Assembly: GCA_021850405.1 (NCBI GenBank)
Contig: JAJZMA010000220.1
Location: 1 to 5,602 of the forward strand
Direction of reading: 5' to 3'
DNA: 5,602 nt
Source of the DNA: a bacterium
GTDB taxonomy: Bacteria; Chloroflexota; Dormibacteria; Aeolococcales; Aeolococcaceae
Made by a program: the position numbers and the translations under genes. The first letter of the stretch is position 1; each line of letters begins with the position of its first letter. The notes under the pieces are model-generated. The model searched no databases. It was not told the origin of the DNA and saw only the letters and a program-made list of their open reading frames with translations. This document shows, piece by piece, positions 5,373-5,602 of this stretch.

Positions 5373-5602
5373 GTGGAGGAAGGTAGGGCGGTGCTCCGCT
5401 ACCAGGGAGGGCGTGCCTTGCTGCGTGCGATACGCCTTGGCATTCGTGATTCGCCGACCAACTGGATTCTGCAGCGGAGCAGGGTTCCCGGTGTTGTTGT
5501 GACTGTTGCAACTATTGCCATTCCCGCCTATGCCGGGCTTGGGGCTGGTGCGATCCTGGCTATAAACTGGGTGGTGGGGCAGATTCCCACCTATTTCACA
5601 TT
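5373..5602 (+). CDS. Unrecognised membrane protein, 3'-partial
   Basis: An open frame of 76 codons runs off the window. The N-terminus is basic and probably cytoplasmic (GRAVLRYQGGRALLRAIR, then DSPTNWILQRSR). A hydrophobic stretch follows from about residue 42 to 67 (VPGVVVTVATIAIPAYAGLG, then AGAILAINWVVGQ), enough for one long or two short membrane helices. The start is GTG 5373, chosen for the GGAGG six bases upstream. The frame is open back to ATG 5274, but that extension (rich in Gly, Ser, Arg and Cys) looks noncoding; GTG 5391 is another option. I do not recognise the family from this fragment. A permease subunit or a membrane protein of unknown function would fit equally. It is divergent from the deaminase pair and may be controlled by the palindrome at 5250-5267. 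Confidence 0.55.
   Translation, partial: MEEGRAVLRYQGGRALLRAIRLGIRDSPTNWILQRSRVPGVVVTVATIAIPAYAGLGAGAILAINWVVGQIPTYFT

Noticed and set aside
5257..5511. 84-codon minus-strand frame at the right edge
   Set aside because: Gln/His/Ser-rich translation with no motif; it overlaps the better-supported plus-strand membrane-protein frame that has a ribosome binding site.
1..5602. Dedicated defence island or mobile element
   Set aside because: No transposase, integrase, nuclease, reverse transcriptase, toxin-antitoxin pair, terminal repeats or CRISPR repeats were seen. Genes alternate strands like an ordinary chromosomal region.

Overview
The window is a bacterial chromosomal segment, GC-rich by eye (roughly 55-60%), with six protein genes on alternating strands, two of them cut by the window edges. 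I see no rRNA, tRNA, transposase, integrase or CRISPR array. The best lineage hint is the lipoprotein at 3485-4165. Its long Thr/Pro-rich spacer with TPTPTP-type runs after a lipid-anchor signal is common in Chloroflexota, especially Ktedonobacteria. This assignment is an inference and needs a homology search.

Layout from left to right. A plus-strand MFS-type multidrug transporter (1-1290) lacks its first membrane helix, which must lie before the window. It converges on a minus-strand SAMHD1/YwfO-like HD phosphohydrolase (1400-2803) whose metal-binding residues are all present. That gene diverges, across a 65-base gap, from a plus-strand RimJ/RimL-type GNAT acetyltransferase (about 2869-3450). 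The GNAT gene converges, with a 34-base gap, on a minus-strand pair of genes: a ComEB-like dCMP deaminase (4180-4824, upstream) followed 14 bases later by the lipoprotein (3485-4165). The pair probably forms one transcript. Its likely promoter, with a TATACT -10 box overlapped by a 15-bp palindrome, lies about 60-75 bases upstream of the deaminase start.

From 4825 to 5372 there is a 548-base stretch without a convincing gene. It holds the deaminase promoter and operator, a run of adjacent inverted repeats (5020-5185) that could fold as a structured RNA, and an 18-bp imperfect palindrome at 5250-5267. At the right edge a plus-strand gene for an unrecognised membrane protein begins, probably at a GTG at 5373 behind a good Shine-Dalgarno sequence, and runs off the window.

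Two genes act on deoxynucleotides (HD dNTPase-like and dCMP deaminase), but they sit in separate transcription units with unrelated genes between them. They look more like housekeeping nucleotide-pool enzymes than one dedicated system. The most unusual signals are noncoding: the hairpin run at 5020-5185, the palindrome on the deaminase promoter, and two similar hairpins that span gene stop codons.
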